Assembly (NCBI RefSeq): GCF_024169925.1
Contig: NZ_JALJXF010000001.1
Location: 3,416,001 to 3,480,000, forward strand
Length of the DNA stretch: 64,000 nucleotides
Source: Methylorubrum extorquens
Lineage (GTDB): Bacteria > Pseudomonadota > Alphaproteobacteria > Rhizobiales > Beijerinckiaceae
Direction of reading: 5' to 3'
Every line of letters begins with the position of its first letter. The stretch's first letter is position 1. Both the position numbers and the translations under genes were made by a program. The notes under the pieces are model-generated. The model was not told the origin of the DNA, did not search any database, and saw nothing but the letters and a program-made list of their open reading frames with translations. Positions 16,761 through 25,472 of this stretch are shown here, piece by piece.

Positions 16761-19759
16761 TGGCGACGCGCTTCCGGTCACGCTGCGGCCTCGGAGCCGT
16801 TGAAGTCACCCTCGTTCATACCGGGTTATTCGGCGGCGCCAAGACGTTGCCGAGGAACGAGTGGGAAGGGCTAACCGGGGCGAAAGCCGTCGCGGCGCGC
16901 CACCTCCTACCCCTCGTCGCCGAAGGCGCAGCGCATTGGGAAGGCGACGCGTTGCTCGTCCGAAATGACGCGGCAGCGACCTTCAACGGCATGCTCGCCT
17001 CCCTCATCGGCCTACCTGAGTTGGCGCCACTTCTCGTGGACATCTCCTTCCACGGCACCATAGGCGAGAGCGGAAGCCGGATCGAGACCGCCTGGATGGA
17101 GGCCTCGCACACCCCCATCATGCCGAGGCGTACAGGCCTGCAGGTCCAGTGGGGTGAACGCGTCAGGCGCCTGGGCGGCCCCCTCTATTTCCTGACGGAG
17201 GCCATCGACGGCTTCAATGCCGCGGCGCCTGGCGACCTCGACGCGAAGGTCACGCGTTGGGGCGCGGTCACCGCGGCGCTCGCCGCGGTGAAGGGGGAGG
17301 AAATCAGCGCGGACGCCTACACGAAGAGTCTGACCGTCTTCCAGGCAGGGTCTTTCGCCCTGGACGTGAGGCACGCCCCAGGCACCATCGAGTTCTCGCC
17401 CATCCTCATGAGCCGTACGGTGGCGCGCTCGCTGGAGGATAACGCGCCCGTCTCCGAGGACGGGGGCGACGACTTCGACGAACTGGTGGACGACGAGGCC
17501 GCCACCCTCCTGGTGAGCGAGGACCGCAAGGCGTTCCTGCGCGCATTCGACAATGCCGCGGACGGCGTCCGCCGGTCCTATGCGCTCAGGCGGAACACGT
17601 ACCTCCTGATCGACCCGGACCTGCAGCGGGCCCTGGACGTGGTGCGCGAGATGCGTGCCGCTCCCGAGGAGCGGAAGCGCGCCTTCCTGAGGAACCCGCG
17701 CACGGCCATCGCGACCAAGCTCGGCCTCGATACGGAGGACGCGTCGCTCTCCGCGATCTTCGTCGAGACGCAGCAATACTCGGATCGGGTTATTGGGCTC
17801 GGGGTATGGCAGCGACCCGAGCTGACCTGGCTCTCGAAGGCGGGCACCGAATGGCTGCCGGAGCGCTTCCCCGTCGAGATCGACGGCAAGCCGGACGAGA
17901 TCACCCGCGAGGAGGCCGGCAAGCTAGGTCGAGACACGCGCGCGGCGGAGGATGCGGGTGAGGACGAGGTCCCCTTCAGGGAAAGCCACGTCCCGCTGCC
18001 GACCGCCCGCACTATCCTCGAAGGCGTCGGGATCGCCATCCGGGAACGCATGCCGGTGGATGCCGAGACCGGCCAGGTCGACGAGACGCCCGAGGATAGG
18101 GCCGACCGGCCGCGGCAAGGCGCCACCGAGCCGGTCGTTGTCCTGATCGAGACCAATTTCGAGGGGGTGACCTACGAGGTCCGGAGGCGACCCCGCACGG
18201 CCGTTATCCCCCTGGAGCCGCCAGCCGGGCGAATGGGCGCCACCCGCTTCAAGCCGCACCAGCAAGAGGGCTTCGATTGGCTCGTCGGGTCCTGGGTGGC
18301 CGGCTGGCCGGGAGTGCTGCTGGCGGACGACATGGGGCTCGGCAAGAGTTTCCAGGGCCTCGCTTTCCTGGCATGGCTCAAGGCGAACCGAGAGGCGGCC
18401 CGCGACCGCGGCGTGACCGGGGTCAGCAAGGGCCCTACCTTGATCGTCGCGCCGACCGCGCTCCTCCAGAATTGGGTTCAGGAGGCCCGGCGGCACCTCG
18501 CGCCCGATGCTCTCGGCAAGAACCTCGCTGACGTCTTCGGAGCCGGCATCAAGAAGTTCAGGAACCCGGACGAGGAGGCCAGGAAGCAGGGTGAGACGCT
18601 CGACTGGCGCAAGATCGCGGACCACGACTGGGTGCTCACCACCTACGAGACGCTGGCCGACAACCACGTCTCATTCGCGCGGATCAACTTCTCCGCCGTC
18701 CTCTTCGACGAGATGCAGAAGGTCAAGGACCCCGGTACGCTGAACACCTTGGCGGCCAAGGCGGTCAACGCGGACTTCATCCTTGGATTGACGGGCACCC
18801 CCATCGAAAACCGGGTCGAGGACCTGTGGTGCATCGTCGATAGGGTCTTCCCTGGATTCCTGCGGGACCTGCGCTCATTCTCGCAGGATCATCGGGACGG
18901 CGACCCCGAACGCTACCGTGCCCTCTCGGACCGCATGAGGAAGCCTCTCGACGGGGCACCAGCGGTCATGCTGCGGCGGATGAAGGAGGACGTGCTCGAA
19001 GGCTTGCCCGAGAAGCGCGTCCAGACCTACCGGACCGAGATGCCCACAGCACAGGCCGAGGCTTACGGGGACATCGTCGCGCGTGCCCTGGATGGAGGGC
19101 CAAGGGCCCGGGGCGCGATGTTGGAGATTATCCAGCATCTTCGCGCGGTCTCGCTCTACCCGGGCGACCCGGGTGAGGTTGACCTCGCTAGCGAGCGGGA
19201 GTGCTGGGATTGGATTGAGAGGTCGGCGCGGTTGGGCAAGACCTTCGAAGTTCTGCGCGACCTCCAACGCAGGGGTGAGAAGGGGCTGGTTTTCGTCGAA
19301 CAGCGCGCGATGCAGAAGCTCCTCGCTGGAGCGATGGCCACGGTGTTCGGGATGGACAGGCCCCTAATCATCAATGGCTCCGTCGCTGGTAGCCAGCGCC
19401 AGAATATGGTTGATGATTTCCAGGCGCGACGCCGGGGCTTCGACGCCATGATCCTCTCTCCGAAGGCGGCTGGGGTTGGACTGACCATCACGGCGGCGAA
19501 CCACGTGATCCACCTTAGCCGCTGGTGGAACCCGGCCGTTGAGGACCAGTGCAACGACCGCGTCTATCGGATCGGGCAAGAGAAGGCCGTGACCGTCCAT
19601 ATCCCCATCGCGGTGCATCCCACGCTGGGGGACAGAACCTTCGACGTGACGCTGCACAAGCTTCTCGAACGTAAGCGGGAAACGTCGAGGAACCTGCTCA
19701 TGCCGCCGGTCTCCGACGCCGATCTCACCGAGGTCTTCAATATGAGCATGGCGGCTTAG
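16760..19759 (+). CDS. zorD: ZorD, SNF2-type helicase/nuclease effector of type I Zorya
   Basis: ATG at 16760 overlaps the zorC TGA; a GTG three bases earlier is the alternative start. The 999-residue size fits type I ZorD. The N-terminal ~480 residues are a family-specific region. The SNF2 motor follows: motif I LLADDMGLGKS (~520), Ia LIVAPTALLQNW, II LFDEMQ (~648, DEMQ in place of DEAH), III GLTGTPIENR (~675), V SPKAAGVGLTITAANHVIHL, and VI DRVYRIGQEK (~936). Type I ZorD is reported to degrade phage DNA with an N-terminal nuclease activity; I do not see a standard nuclease motif by eye. No frameshift or missing motif is visible. The next gene starts ten bases after the stop. Confidence 0.94.
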   Translation: MATRFRSRCGLGAVEVTLVHTGLFGGAKTLPRNEWEGLTGAKAVAARHLLPLVAEGAAHWEGDALLVRNDAAATFNGMLASLIGLPELAPLLVDISFHGTIGESGSRIETAWMEASHTPIMPRRTGLQVQWGERVRRLGGPLYFLTEAIDGFNAAAPGDLDAKVTRWGAVTAALAAVKGEEISADAYTKSLTVFQAGSFALDVRHAPGTIEFSPILMSRTVARSLEDNAPVSEDGGDDFDELVDDEAATLLVSEDRKAFLRAFDNAADGVRRSYALRRNTYLLIDPDLQRALDVVREMRAAPEERKRAFLRNPRTAIATKLGLDTEDASLSAIFVETQQYSDRVIGLGVWQRPELTWLSKAGTEWLPERFPVEIDGKPDEITREEAGKLGRDTRAAEDAGEDEVPFRESHVPLPTARTILEGVGIAIRERMPVDAETGQVDETPEDRADRPRQGATEPVVVLIETNFEGVTYEVRRRPRTAVIPLEPPAGRMGATRFKPHQQEGFDWLVGSWVAGWPGVLLADDMGLGKSFQGLAFLAWLKANREAARDRGVTGVSKGPTLIVAPTALLQNWVQEARRHLAPDALGKNLADVFGAGIKKFRNPDEEARKQGETLDWRKIADHDWVLTTYETLADNHVSFARINFSAVLFDEMQKVKDPGTLNTLAAKAVNADFILGLTGTPIENRVEDLWCIVDRVFPGFLRDLRSFSQDHRDGDPERYRALSDRMRKPLDGAPAVMLRRMKEDVLEGLPEKRVQTYRTEMPTAQAEAYGDIVARALDGGPRARGAMLEIIQHLRAVSLYPGDPGEVDLASERECWDWIERSARLGKTFEVLRDLQRRGEKGLVFVEQRAMQKLLAGAMATVFGMDRPLIINGSVAGSQRQNMVDDFQARRRGFDAMILSPKAAGVGLTITAANHVIHLSRWWNPAVEDQCNDRVYRIGQEKAVTVHIPIAVHPTLGDRTFDVTLHKLLERKRETSRNLLMPPVSDADLTEVFNMSMAA

Positions 19760-19769
19760 CGGGGGCGCG

Positions 19770-20624
19770 ATGAGGATCTTCGCGAAGCGGTTCTACGGCT
19801 TCGACCCGGTTTCCCGCCCCGTCGTTGCGTTCGGCAAGGAGGGCAACCGTGACGCCTTAATCACCGCCTCTTCTCCGGGGGACCTCATTGTCTACGTGGG
19901 CACGCAGGGCGAGCCGACGGCTGAAGGCGAGCGTGGCCGCCTGCTCGGAATCGCCGAGTTTGCCCGCGTTGCAGTCGATGCCCGAGACCTGATCGACCCC
20001 GCCACCTTGCGCTCGTTCGACGTGAACCCGGACGGCTCGCTGGCGTGGCCGAAGGGCCTCCCGATCTTGCGGGCATGGCGGTTCAGAGAACCTCGTCTCA
20101 AGCTGCTCGACGTCCTGCGCGAGCAGCTCACCTTCGAGGCGACGGTGCGCGCGGTCAAACTGGACGAGGCCGATGCGCGAGCCGTCCTGGCGCTCCCGCG
20201 GGATGAGGTCGTCGTGCCGACGCATCCCGTTATCGAGCGCCTGACCAAGCTCAATCAAGCCCTGGGACACGGTCGTCCCACCACCGGCCCGGTGCCGGTC
20301 GATTGGGAGGGAACGGTGTCCAGAAGCGTCGGCTCGGAGGCATGGACCTATGCCATGCGTTTCGGCCGACGCAACATCTGGAAGGTCGGGCACGCTCAGG
20401 ACACCGCCGTACGGCAGGCCGAGTTCAACCTGCACGTCCCCCACGAGGAGCTCGGTGAGAGGTGGGAGCTTCGGCTGCGGCAATGCTGGCCGGACTCGGT
20501 GCAGGCGTACGGGATGGAACAGCGCCTCTTTCGCGGCATGGCCGCGTTCCGCACCGAGGGGGAACGTTTGCGTTGCTCTGAGACGCAGATGCAAACAGCC
20601 TGGACGGCTGCCCTCTGTGCTTAG
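19770..20624 (+). CDS. EVE-like plus GIY-YIG-like protein, fifth gene of the Zorya operon
   Basis: Begins ten bases after zorD on the same strand, so it is almost surely co-transcribed. The 284 residues fall in two parts. The N-terminal ~110 residues contain GDLIVYVGTQGEPTAEGERG then RLLGIAEF, which resembles EVE/PUA-type domains that read modified bases. The C-terminal ~100 contain YAMRFGRRNIWKVGHAQD, a later R...FNLHVP and MEQRLF. That is the order of conserved residues (Y, G, K-V-G, R, N, V-P, E) in the T5orf172/GIY-YIG-like nuclease family. A nuclease or sensor that adds modified-DNA recognition to Zorya is possible. It may also be an unrelated single-gene restriction factor of the McrA/EVE type. 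Domain calls are inferences from pattern. Confidence 0.75.
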   Translation: MRIFAKRFYGFDPVSRPVVAFGKEGNRDALITASSPGDLIVYVGTQGEPTAEGERGRLLGIAEFARVAVDARDLIDPATLRSFDVNPDGSLAWPKGLPILRAWRFREPRLKLLDVLREQLTFEATVRAVKLDEADARAVLALPRDEVVVPTHPVIERLTKLNQALGHGRPTTGPVPVDWEGTVSRSVGSEAWTYAMRFGRRNIWKVGHAQDTAVRQAEFNLHVPHEELGERWELRLRQCWPDSVQAYGMEQRLFRGMAAFRTEGERLRCSETQMQTAWTAALCA

Positions 20625-20692
20625 TCTGAAGTCCCCCATGAACCTGCGCTGTCGGACGCTGGAGTTGAGGGCCCACATACGACGGTGAGGCG

Positions 20693-22780
20693 TCAACGCT
20701 TCTTCGTCGGCGTCGGGGAAGCAGCGTCTTGAGCGTCGGCAGCCGGCCGGCCTCGCCCGCGGCGGCTCGGGCGAGAGGCGGGGGCGGTAGCAGCCTTTGC
20801 GGCGGCTTTCGCCGTCTTCGCCGCCTCGGTCTTGGCCTTGGATACTCTCTTCACGGCCTCCACAGTCGCCGCGCTCGGCGCGATCCGACGGCCGGGAACT
20901 TTCACAATCAGCACACCCCGCCGGGTCCCGTCACCTAGGAGGTCGCCCACCTCGGTCCGGTAGAGAGTTCTGAAGTGGCCTGAGAGGCCGCCCTTCGTCG
21001 TGAGATCTAGGACGAGCAGGATGCCGATGGGGAGGTTGGTGTTCTGGTAGAGGGCGGTCTGGTCGCCGTAGGAGGCCAGAAGGTTCTCGAACGACGCGTC
21101 TTCCTCCTCGCGCTTCACCTCCGTGATGAACCTCACGCCATCCACCTGATGCACTACGTCGGCACGGCCGGCGGCGACGCCTCGCAACTCGTCGACGGTA
21201 CCGAACTTGGCCGTCCGGATGAACCTCATGAAATCCTGCTGGATCTCCTTCTCCAAGGGATCGGTCTCCCCTTCACTGGTGAAGAGGTAAGCTACGGTCG
21301 GGTCGACCCCCGGGCTCGGGTCCATCCGACTTTCGAGGAAGAGCAGCGTCTTATAGACCACCGCCTGCACGATGATCCTCACGGTCGGGTTGGTGTCGAA
21401 GTAGGGTATGCCCTCGAACGCCGGGAGCACGACCGCCAGCGCCTCCATCAAAGTCGGTGTGAGTGAGCGGACCTCGAACGTGTTGACATTCGAGATGACC
21501 TCCCGGGCGAGGCGCTCCTGTAGTTCGAACGACGGTGAGCCCTGCTCAATGACGGCGGCGACCGTGGGGCCTAAGGTCGCCGCCCCGGGAGGGTCCGGGT
21601 CCGCCCCCTTTCCGAGTGCGGCATCGGTGCGCGTGATGAGGTGAGAGGCTGCGGCCCCGAGCTCGGAGGCGCCGTGGGCTCCGAGCCAGTCCCGCAGCGC
21701 GTAGAGCTGCTCACGGTGTCGAGCGAAGTAATCCTCGATCCGAGGACGCACCAGCCATTCCAGGCCCCCGTCGCTCGACCGCCGGAAGATGGTCCGGTTC
21801 GCAGAGTAGACGGCGAGCAGCTCATTTTCGATGATGCGTGCCGCATCCCACCAGGACGGCTTGTCGAGGCTGGGTCCCAGCGTCGCGAGCCGGATCGCCA
21901 ACGATGCCCAGGCGGACACCTCCGCCGCTTTCGCACCGTTGAGGAAGTCACCGTCCTGATGGGAATAGGCCGAGTAGGCGAATGCCTCTCGGCCGAGTTC
22001 ATGCACCCGGTCAGCCCACCCCCCGACGCGCTCCTCGTAGAAGTCGTCCAGCAGACCTATCGCCAGCGAGAGCACACGCGCGTCTGAACGGGCCTCCCGC
22101 ATGGCCGACGCCGCATCGAACCGAATGCGAGCTTCTCGCAGTCGGTTCAAAGCGTCGAGGCCGCTGGTCGCCTGCAGGGCCAAGCCTACGCGCTCCATGC
22201 CGAGCTCGAACGTCGCCTCGTCCGCGGCATCGGCCACGTCGAGGAGCCCCTCAAGGAACTCGACGGTCGCGTCGTTCGGCGTTTCCGCGTGCAGGAGACC
22301 GGCAATGCGCGCGGCGTGCGCAAGGAAGCTGGCGTCGTCGTCCGGCTCGCAGTTCACGACGAACGCCGACAAGCTGATGGAACGGCGCGAGCTCTGACGC
22401 TTCATGAGGAGCGCGCCACGCAGCGCGGCGGTCCGCACGCTGGCCATGGCCGCGCGGTCTCGGGCTAGCGCGAGCCACCGTTTGAACCACCGACCTTCGA
22501 CCGGCTCCGGTAACGGCGGCCGATCCGCAACGAGGTCCACAAGGGCATTGATGCCAAAATCGTCGGCGAGCCGGTCAACGAGCTCGCCGGAGAACGACTG
22601 CATCGCCGCGTCCTCCAAGTCGGCCTCGTCGAGTACGAGGGAAAAAAACTCCGGTGCGAACTTCGAGCCTGCGACCACCTCAGGAGCGGCCAGGATCGAT
22701 CCCAACCCACCGAATTCCGCAGCCGAAGGCCGCCGCCCCTCGGTCAGCGCCGCGGTCATCCTTTCATCGAGTGCGTCCAC
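20693..22780 (-). CDS. Large protein with C-terminal PD-(D/E)XK nuclease domain
   Basis: Last gene of a leftward three-gene operon. The likely start is GTG at 22780, five bases after the stop of the SMC-like gene; ATG at 22759 is an alternative. The ~695-residue protein has a long helical N-terminal region without recognised domains. Near residue 541 comes GRADVVHQVDG then FITEVKRE. The D541...E554-x-K556 spacing and flanking hydrophobic strands match the PD-(D/E)XK nuclease core. The last ~60 residues are rich in Lys, Ala, Pro and Arg (histone H1-like) and probably bind DNA. Coupled to an SMC ATPase, it is probably the effector nuclease, analogous to LmuA of Lamassu. The functional role is inferred. 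Confidence 0.75.
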   Translation of the reverse strand: MDALDERMTAALTEGRRPSAAEFGGLGSILAAPEVVAGSKFAPEFFSLVLDEADLEDAAMQSFSGELVDRLADDFGINALVDLVADRPPLPEPVEGRWFKRWLALARDRAAMASVRTAALRGALLMKRQSSRRSISLSAFVVNCEPDDDASFLAHAARIAGLLHAETPNDATVEFLEGLLDVADAADEATFELGMERVGLALQATSGLDALNRLREARIRFDAASAMREARSDARVLSLAIGLLDDFYEERVGGWADRVHELGREAFAYSAYSHQDGDFLNGAKAAEVSAWASLAIRLATLGPSLDKPSWWDAARIIENELLAVYSANRTIFRRSSDGGLEWLVRPRIEDYFARHREQLYALRDWLGAHGASELGAAASHLITRTDAALGKGADPDPPGAATLGPTVAAVIEQGSPSFELQERLAREVISNVNTFEVRSLTPTLMEALAVVLPAFEGIPYFDTNPTVRIIVQAVVYKTLLFLESRMDPSPGVDPTVAYLFTSEGETDPLEKEIQQDFMRFIRTAKFGTVDELRGVAAGRADVVHQVDGVRFITEVKREEEDASFENLLASYGDQTALYQNTNLPIGILLVLDLTTKGGLSGHFRTLYRTEVGDLLGDGTRRGVLIVKVPGRRIAPSAATVEAVKRVSKAKTEAAKTAKAAAKAATAPASRPSRRGRGRPAADAQDAASPTPTKKR

Positions 22781-22784
22781 AGGC

Positions 22785-24740
22785 TCACCAGAGGTAATCG
22801 TCCCCTTCAGCGTACAGCACGCGGTCGCGAGGCACATGGGCGCGGATGGTCTCGTTGTTGATGGATGCCACGAAGACCTGCAGGTGCGGGATCTCCTTGG
22901 CGATTTCCGCGAGCCCCGCGATCAGGTTCGCATAATCGCGTCCGACCATCTCGTTCGCCCCAGGCGAATCGATGAGGAGGAGACCAGGATGTCGCCCGAG
23001 GCCACGCCTCTCAGCCACCTTGATGATGGCCAGGGTGGTCGCGACCTTCAGCCGGACCCGCTCGCCGTCGGTCTGCTTAGAGAAAGACGTCTTACCTCCG
23101 TCCTTGACCAGGAAGAGGTTGGTGTTCCCCTTGAGGTCGGCGCTTTCCAGGCTCTCCACGCCGAAGCGCACCGCATACTCCCTGATGAGATCGGAAACCT
23201 CGGCCAGGAGTTCGTCCTGCAACGGCTTGTAGGCATCCTTAGTGACCTGCTCGGCGAACTTGAGCACGGCTTGGTCGTCGACCGGCGCCGGCACGGCGAC
23301 TGCCTCCGCATCCAGTTCCTCTTTCTGGGCTTCCTTCCGGACGATCTCTAACTGTAATGCCGCGGCGGGTGATGGCTGGGCCAGCGCCGACTCGATGCGA
23401 CCGCAATCCCTCTCGGCATCCGCCACTTCGGCACGGGCATCCTTGAGGGCCTGACCGACGGACGCGTGACGCGCCTTCTGTGCCTTGGCCTCCACCTCCG
23501 CGTCGGCGACCGCCTTCTTCAAAGCGGCTTCCTGCGCTGCGGGGTCGCCCTCCGGCTCCTCGTTCGAACGGCACACGACGCAGGTGTGGCTCTCGCTGGT
23601 TGCGACACGCCGGTCCTCGTCGAACACCTCGTCGCAGCGAGGGCAACAAACCGGATCGAGCGACCTGAACACCCTCTTAGCGGCACGCCCGTCCTTGAAG
23701 TCCACTAAGTCACGCCGGGCGGCCGCATATGCCTCCTTCGCCGCTTCGACGTCCTCGTCGACTTTGGTAAGCATGCGCAAAGCGAGCCGCTCACGCGTCT
23801 GCGCATCCGCGAACGCGCGGTTCGCCGCCCGCAGGGCGGCCCGCTGGTCCTCAGGCTTCGGCAGCGCATCGAGCTTCTTGCGAAGGTCCCTGATTTCCGC
23901 ATCAAGTTCGGCGATGCGCCCCAGGCGCCGGTCGCGCGTCCGCTCAAGCGCAACGGACGCCTCGCGCGTATCGGTCTTGATGCGATTTTGCGCCGCGGCC
24001 ACGTCGCTTGCGGCGTTCGTCCAAGGCACGCCGAGGTACATCTGCATCATGCGGGTGCCGAGCCCCGCGTAGGTTCCGGTGCCGAAGAGAACGGACGGGC
24101 TGGGCTCGATCACCATGGCCCCGGACAACCACACCCAGTCGTGAGGTTGGTCGATGCCTTTGCCCTGCCGCTCGATGTGGGTCACCATCATCTGAAGGCC
24201 GAGTTGATCCATGAAGAAGGCCGACATCACGGCCTCGAAGTCGTCCTCGGTCGAGAAGGAGGCCTGGGCCTGCCGGCTTTTGTCGTCCACGCGCCACAGC
24301 GTGCCGGCCGACGCAACGGCATCTGCGATGTCGACCTCGTAGAGGTGCCCCTCCAGCGTGAACCGCATAGTCACAGTGTGGAACCAGTCCGCCATCTCGC
24401 TTGGCACCCCGTCACTACGGCGCCCGTTGAGGCACCAACGGAGCATCGAGAGCAGCGTCGACTTACCCCTGAAATTCCTGTCGCTGAGGATGGCCGTGAG
24501 ACCGGGCCCGAGATCGTCCCAGGTGAAGGAGATCGGCCCGGGCGCCCTCTCCCCCTTCCTCTCACCGGTGAACGCGAGCGAAAGGATGCAGAGGCGCTTG
24601 GGCACCGCGATTGACGGCTTATAGGCCACACCATGACGGGCGAGAACGGCCCGAACGTCCTCTACGCCCCGACCGGATTTCGATGCAATCTGCGCAATCA
24701 GCGAGGACGCATCGGTCCGTTGCAGTTCGCTCGCCATCAT
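22785..24740 (-). CDS. SMC/Rad50-like ATPase with a two-CxxC apical zinc site
   Basis: The 651-residue protein has a degenerate Walker A, SDRNFRGKST (86-95), and two coiled-coil arms (about 245-350 and 395-470). The hinge carries CCPRC (C366, C369) and CVVC (C387, C390). A C-terminal ABC half follows with SKQTDGERVRLK as signature-like loop and GLLLIDSPG as Walker B. SMC-like proteins of this size pair with a nuclease and a small middle component in Lamassu and ABC-three-component defense systems. The usual Rad50 hook has one CxxC per subunit; two CxxC here suggest an internal zinc ribbon at the apex. The ATG overlaps the stop of the upstream gene (ATGA). The ATPase call is firm; the system type is inferred. 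Confidence 0.87.
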   Translation of the reverse strand: MMASELQRTDASSLIAQIASKSGRGVEDVRAVLARHGVAYKPSIAVPKRLCILSLAFTGERKGERAPGPISFTWDDLGPGLTAILSDRNFRGKSTLLSMLRWCLNGRRSDGVPSEMADWFHTVTMRFTLEGHLYEVDIADAVASAGTLWRVDDKSRQAQASFSTEDDFEAVMSAFFMDQLGLQMMVTHIERQGKGIDQPHDWVWLSGAMVIEPSPSVLFGTGTYAGLGTRMMQMYLGVPWTNAASDVAAAQNRIKTDTREASVALERTRDRRLGRIAELDAEIRDLRKKLDALPKPEDQRAALRAANRAFADAQTRERLALRMLTKVDEDVEAAKEAYAAARRDLVDFKDGRAAKRVFRSLDPVCCPRCDEVFDEDRRVATSESHTCVVCRSNEEPEGDPAAQEAALKKAVADAEVEAKAQKARHASVGQALKDARAEVADAERDCGRIESALAQPSPAAALQLEIVRKEAQKEELDAEAVAVPAPVDDQAVLKFAEQVTKDAYKPLQDELLAEVSDLIREYAVRFGVESLESADLKGNTNLFLVKDGGKTSFSKQTDGERVRLKVATTLAIIKVAERRGLGRHPGLLLIDSPGANEMVGRDYANLIAGLAEIAKEIPHLQVFVASINNETIRAHVPRDRVLYAEGDDYLW

Positions 24741-25366
24741 GCAGCCTTCAGCTTTTCGAGACGGAGCCGGACGCGCTCGGCAGTCGTCGGGATGATCTGA
24801 CCCGTAGCCGCATCGTGGTATTCCTTCTGCTGATGCTGCCGAGCCTTTAGGTCGTAGCCCCCGCGTCCGCTCGCCACGCGCAGGACGAGATCGACGCGCT
24901 GGTCGTACCAGCCCATCTCCGGCACCCCGGCCACGATGCGGTCCAGCAAGTTGACGGCTCGGTCTCCGACAAGGAAGTCGTGTTCGTCGTTGCCCTTCTG
25001 CTTCTGGAGGGAGCGAAGCATCACCAACCCCCTGCTTTTGAGGATGCTGAGAACGGTGTCGAGGGGTTCGTAGGCGCCGAAATAGCGACGCAGCATGGGT
25101 ACGCGACGAAGGTCAGGCTCTTCCTCCGCGAAGATACCGTCGGCGATGTCGAGGTATTCCTGGTCGCGCGTGAGTTCGTAGAGCGTGAGGAGTTCATCCG
25201 CCAAGTAGTCCGGGTAGCGGACCCAGAAGTCGAGCGCCTGAACTTTGGTCTCACCCCTGAACACCCGGTGATACCCGTCGACGGGCTCGCCTCCATAGGG
25301 CGTGCTGCCCTTCACCAAGATGAAGAGGATGCGCAGGGCATTCCGGTGGTAATCGACCTTGGCCAT
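24737..25366 (-). CDS. Middle component of the SMC-nuclease operon
   Basis: First gene of the operon, 209 residues, soluble. It begins MAKVDYHRNALRILFILVKG and contains KVQALDFWVRYPDYLADELL, which is the kind of 'K...LDF..RYP.YLA..L' pattern seen in middle components of ABC-three-component systems. The C-terminal half (RSLQKQKGNDEHDFLVGDRA) looks like a winged-helix domain. Such proteins probably bridge the SMC dimer to the effector, like LmuC of Lamassu or kleisin partners of MukB-type complexes. Stop and next start overlap by four bases. Identity as middle component rests on operon position and a remembered motif, so moderate confidence. Confidence 0.7.
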   Translation of the reverse strand: MAKVDYHRNALRILFILVKGSTPYGGEPVDGYHRVFRGETKVQALDFWVRYPDYLADELLTLYELTRDQEYLDIADGIFAEEEPDLRRVPMLRRYFGAYEPLDTVLSILKSRGLVMLRSLQKQKGNDEHDFLVGDRAVNLLDRIVAGVPEMGWYDQRVDLVLRVASGRGGYDLKARQHQQKEYHDAATGQIIPTTAERVRLRLEKLKAA

Positions 25367-25472
25367 CCTGAGAGTGCCGTTCGAGCCGTATTCGAGTGTC
25401 GTCCGGAGAATCGGTCGGCCAAGCTTACACCGCGCGAGCGGGGGGCGCAGCGGTAGGCCGTACGCATGAAGG

